Under the pieces are notes generated by a model. The model ran no database searches. It was not told the origin of the DNA and was given only the letters and a program-made list of their open reading frames with translations. 6,501 nucleotides of DNA from an uncultured Prevotellaceae bacterium (GTDB taxonomy: Bacteria; Bacteroidota; Bacteroidia; Bacteroidales; Muribaculaceae): positions 1 through 6,501 of the forward strand of contig CALAVD010000535.1 in assembly GCA_937892085.1 (NCBI GenBank). The letters are read 5' to 3'. Below, piece by piece: positions 4,512 through 6,501 of the stretch. Both the position numbers and the translations under genes were made by a program. Position 1 is the stretch's first letter. Every line of letters begins with the position of its first letter.

Positions 4512-5663
4512 TTATTCCTTAGTCTTCTTGGTAGTTTTCTTTGCTGTCGCAGCCTTCTTGGTAGTTGTTGCCTTAGCTGTAGTTGCTTTCTTGGCTGTGG
4601 TAGTTTTCTTAGCTGTTGTAGCTTTTTTTGCAGCCGTTGCCTTAGTTTCTACAGTTTTCTTAGCTGTCGTTGCCTTAGTTTCTGTGGCTTTCTTTGCTGG
4701 AGCCTTCTTAGCGGCTGGCTTCTTGGCAGCGGTAGTTGCTTTCTTAGCGGCTGGCTTCTTGGCAGGAGCCTTAGGCGCAGCTTTTTTCTCCTCCACTTTA
4801 ATTTCTTCCTCTGGCTCTATAACTTTGGGTTCAGGAATTGGTTCGGGCGCGGGTTCGGGTGTGGGCTTCGGTTCTGGCTCTGGATCTTTAAAGCGCTCTT
4901 GCTCAATGCGTGGCTCGTCGGGGGCTTCGAGGTGTGCCGCTATGTATTGATCCATGGCAGCAGCAATTGACGGAGCCTTGGGCGAGGTGGTGAGGTCGAG
5001 CCTGAGGTTGCTGTTCTTTATCTCCTCGATGGTCTTAGCGCCCATTGCTCCGAGAGCGATGTTGCCTTGCTCAAAGTGTGGGAAGCTCTGAATGAGCGAC
5101 TTCACACCCGAAGGAGTGAACAGGATAATCATGTCGTAGTCGAACGGCTCATCGTTGCGTATCACATTGCTCACTGTGCGGTACATTATCGCCTTGGTGA
5201 ACTTGATGCTGCCATCCTCGGGGATGTGCAGCTTCTGGTCATGGACATCGCTGATGGGATATAGGTAGGTCTCTTTGTTGTGCTTAGCGAGCAAAGGAAG
5301 CAAAGCCTCGGCATGCCCGGTCTCGCTATAGAAAATCTTGCGCTTGCGGTAAATGATATACTTTTGCAGATAGTGAGCAATGGTCTCACTCACGCAGAAG
5401 TATTTCATAGTGTCGGGAACCTTGAAACTCAGTTCCTTACACAGCCTAAAGTAGTGATCCACTGCTGTGCGTGCAGTGAAAATTACAGCAGTGTGGGTAT
5501 TGATGGGAATTTTAGCCTGACGGAACTCCTTTGAAGTTAACCCCTCAATTCTAATGAATGGCCTAAAAACCACCTCAATACCATACTTATTTGCTAAATC
5601 GAAATAAGGAGATTTTTCAGATAATGGTTTCGGTTGCGAAACCAAGATTTTCTTAATCTTCAC
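4512..5663 (-). CDS. hemD: Uroporphyrinogen-III synthase with a histone-H1-like C-terminal tail
   Basis: HemD closes and rearranges hydroxymethylbilane into uroporphyrinogen III in the tetrapyrrole (heme) pathway; it is cytosolic. Residues 1-245 are a full HemD domain of the Bacteroidales type, starting MKIKKILVSQPKPLSEKSPY, with AVIFTARTAVDHYF (59-72), MKYFCVSETIAHYLQKY (86-102), ILFTPSGVKSL (180-190) and ALGAMGAKTIEEI (203-215). The tail is unusual: residues 260-292 are rich in Pro and Glu (PEPEPKP repeats), and 293-383 consist almost wholly of Lys, Ala, Thr and Pro in PAAKK/ATTAKK units, like bacterial H1-type proteins. The start is GTG at 5663; an in-frame stop lies five codons upstream with no ATG between, and starting here matches the family N-terminus. 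It follows DUF4271 by 18 bp and ends at a terminator. The tail function is unknown. Confidence 0.9.
   Translation of the reverse strand: MKIKKILVSQPKPLSEKSPYFDLANKYGIEVVFRPFIRIEGLTSKEFRQAKIPINTHTAVIFTARTAVDHYFRLCKELSFKVPDTMKYFCVSETIAHYLQKYIIYRKRKIFYSETGHAEALLPLLAKHNKETYLYPISDVHDQKLHIPEDGSIKFTKAIMYRTVSNVIRNDEPFDYDMIILFTPSGVKSLIQSFPHFEQGNIALGAMGAKTIEEIKNSNLRLDLTTSPKAPSIAAAMDQYIAAHLEAPDEPRIEQERFKDPEPEPKPTPEPAPEPIPEPKVIEPEEEIKVEEKKAAPKAPAKKPAAKKATTAAKKPAAKKAPAKKATETKATTAKKTVETKATAAKKATTAKKTTTAKKATTAKATTTKKAATAKKTTKKTKE
4635..4683. repeat. In-frame direct repeat, 33-bp period, in the hemD tail
   Basis: A 16-bp sequence, CGTTGCCTTAGTTTCT, occurs at 4635-4650 and 4668-4683. The 33-bp period is 11 codons, so the repeat encodes two adjacent ETKAT(T/A)AKK units in hemD. 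Recombination or slippage between the copies would keep the frame. Confidence 0.75.
4705..4765. repeat. In-frame direct repeat, 36-bp period, in the hemD tail
   Basis: A 25-bp sequence occurs identically at 4705-4729 and 4741-4765. The 36-bp period is 12 codons and encodes AKKPAAKKA twice. As with the neighbouring 33-bp repeat, loss or gain of a unit would leave hemD in frame, so the tail length may vary between strains. Confidence 0.8.
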
Positions 5664-5681
5664 AGTTTCAAATGATTATGT

Positions 5682-6501
5682 TTATAATATGCTGCATACA
5701 TAAACTGTACCGGCAAGAGCCAGGAGAGGGGGTACAATTTCGACGGCGCAAAGGTACAAAATAAAATAAATACTTGAAGATAAATTGTTGAAAAAAATTC
5801 TAAAACCCTTAGAAATAAACACTATTCTCCCCAAAATATATAGGATAATTGCTATCGTCACCATCAGTTTTATGGTGCTCGGGAAAACGAGAGTGATAAT
5901 GGCTGTAGGAAATAGTAATAGTCCCAGCACTGCCTGCGATGCTAAGAAGCCTTGCACCCACATGTCGGTGAGGTTTTCGGTGGCAAAGGTAAAGCCAATG
6001 AGCCTGTAGAGCAGCAGTTGCAGCGAGATAAATAGCGCCATGGCAAGGGTGAGCACCAGCACATGCAGGAACACCGAGTTCTGCAGTGCCACGGTGAGCT
6101 CCGGGTTGTACCACAGCAAGCCGTAATAGAGCATAATGCCTCCCATTAGGCAAGTGTTGGCAATCATGGCGATGATGATGCGCGCGTCGCTGCTGGTGTG
6201 CTCGGCAAAGAGGTCGTCCTTGCCCTTGGACGAGAATAGGTAGTGGCCCAGATTGGAGATATAGGAGCGTCCTAAGCGATAGCTCGTCATGAGAAACATG
6301 CACGAGAGCAGGAGCATGATCATCGACCCGGTGTCGTGCAGTGGCGACGTGTTGTGGGTGCGAGCGTTGCTGCCTTTGGGCACCTCTATCACAGGCATTT
6401 GGCTGATGTGTGACATCACCGTGTCATTGCCCTGTGATGCCGGAAAGCCGTTCAGATACTGGGCTTTGTGCAGCTTGGGCGTGACAATGGTATCGGCAGC
6501 T
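5682..6501 (-). CDS. DUF4271 domain-containing integral membrane protein, 5' end outside the window
   Basis: The frame is open from the right edge to the TAA at 5682, giving 272 visible complete codons. No ATG occurs in the first 28 visible codons, and the GTG at 6419 and ATG at 6416 fall inside sequence that already looks coding (KAQYLNGFPASQGNDT), so the true start is upstream of the window. About six hydrophobic segments are visible, at roughly residues 59-76, 107-127, 142-170, 183-205, 208-228 and 245-269 counted from the edge, after a polar N-terminal part. The pattern and the position immediately upstream of hemD match the Bacteroidota family DUF4271, whose function is unknown. Conserved linkage to hemD may hint at a link with heme metabolism or the envelope, but this is inference. 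Confidence 0.88.
   Translation of the reverse strand, partial: AADTIVTPKLHKAQYLNGFPASQGNDTVMSHISQMPVIEVPKGSNARTHNTSPLHDTGSMIMLLLSCMFLMTSYRLGRSYISNLGHYLFSSKGKDDLFAEHTSSDARIIIAMIANTCLMGGIMLYYGLLWYNPELTVALQNSVFLHVLVLTLAMALFISLQLLLYRLIGFTFATENLTDMWVQGFLASQAVLGLLLFPTAIITLVFPSTIKLMVTIAIILYILGRIVFISKGFRIFFNNLSSSIYFILYLCAVEIVPPLLALAGTVYVCSIL
5749..5756 (-). promoter_or_regulatory. Possible internal -7 element for hemD within the DUF4271 coding region
   Basis: TACCTTTG followed by C on the minus strand (5756-5749) matches TAnnTTTG exactly. It lies about 85 bp upstream of the hemD GTG, inside codons for YLCA of DUF4271. No good TTG is seen at the -33 distance and the bases are constrained by coding, so it may be chance. 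Confidence 0.3.

Noticed and set aside
4479..4970. Plus-strand open frames of about 150-160 codons opposite the hemD tail, rich in Leu, Phe, Cys or Ala
   Set aside because: They are antisense readings of the low-complexity Lys/Ala/Thr codons and resemble no membrane protein family; the minus-strand frame has clear HemD homology.
5809..6303. Second minus-strand frame of 164 codons within the DUF4271 gene
   Set aside because: It is His/Arg/Gln-rich with no membrane segments, as expected of an out-of-frame reading of the DUF4271 codons.
6414..6419. GTG/ATG pair as the start of the DUF4271 gene
   Set aside because: The frame stays open to the window edge and the 27 codons upstream look coding, so a start beyond the edge is more likely.

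Overview
The window looks like chromosomal DNA of a member of the order Bacteroidales (Prevotellaceae, Muribaculaceae or a close relative). Three things support this: two families largely confined to Bacteroidota (DUF4271 and DUF4254), promoters with the Bacteroidota -7 signature TAnnTTTG, and an absence of obvious Shine-Dalgarno sequences. Every gene that can be supported lies on the minus strand, so transcription runs from high to low coordinates. No tRNA, rRNA, CRISPR array, phage gene or intact insertion sequence was seen.

In transcription order the right half is a housekeeping block. It begins with a DUF4271 membrane protein cut by the right edge. This is followed after 18 bp by hemD (uroporphyrinogen-III synthase, GTG start), which carries an unusual histone-H1-like tail and ends at a strong terminator hairpin. 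A second unit with its own promoter holds rnpA and, through a 4-bp ATGA overlap, a single reading frame that fuses YidD to a TatD-family metal-dependent hydrolase. A weak AT-only hairpin follows.

The left half makes cell-surface glycan. A single-gene unit with a clear promoter encodes a family 9 glycosyltransferase (GT9, heptosyltransferase-like) in which the conserved Arg and the catalytic Asp of the N-terminal motif are replaced. Then comes a 260-bp AT-rich intergenic region full of small direct and inverted repeats. A second unit follows, encoding a DUF4254 protein, a second GT9 paralogue with an intact motif, and the first 20 residues of an NAD-dependent epimerase/dehydratase. Its genes overlap by 14 and 8 bp, so translation is probably coupled.

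The points most worth a second look are the YidD-TatD fusion, the H1-like repeat tail on HemD, the GT9 pair with one apparently base-less member and long stretches of shared DNA, the Asn-to-Val change in the RnpA RNR motif, and the repeat-rich element between the two GT9 units. I see no clearly new multi-gene system. The novelty is in gene architecture and residue changes.
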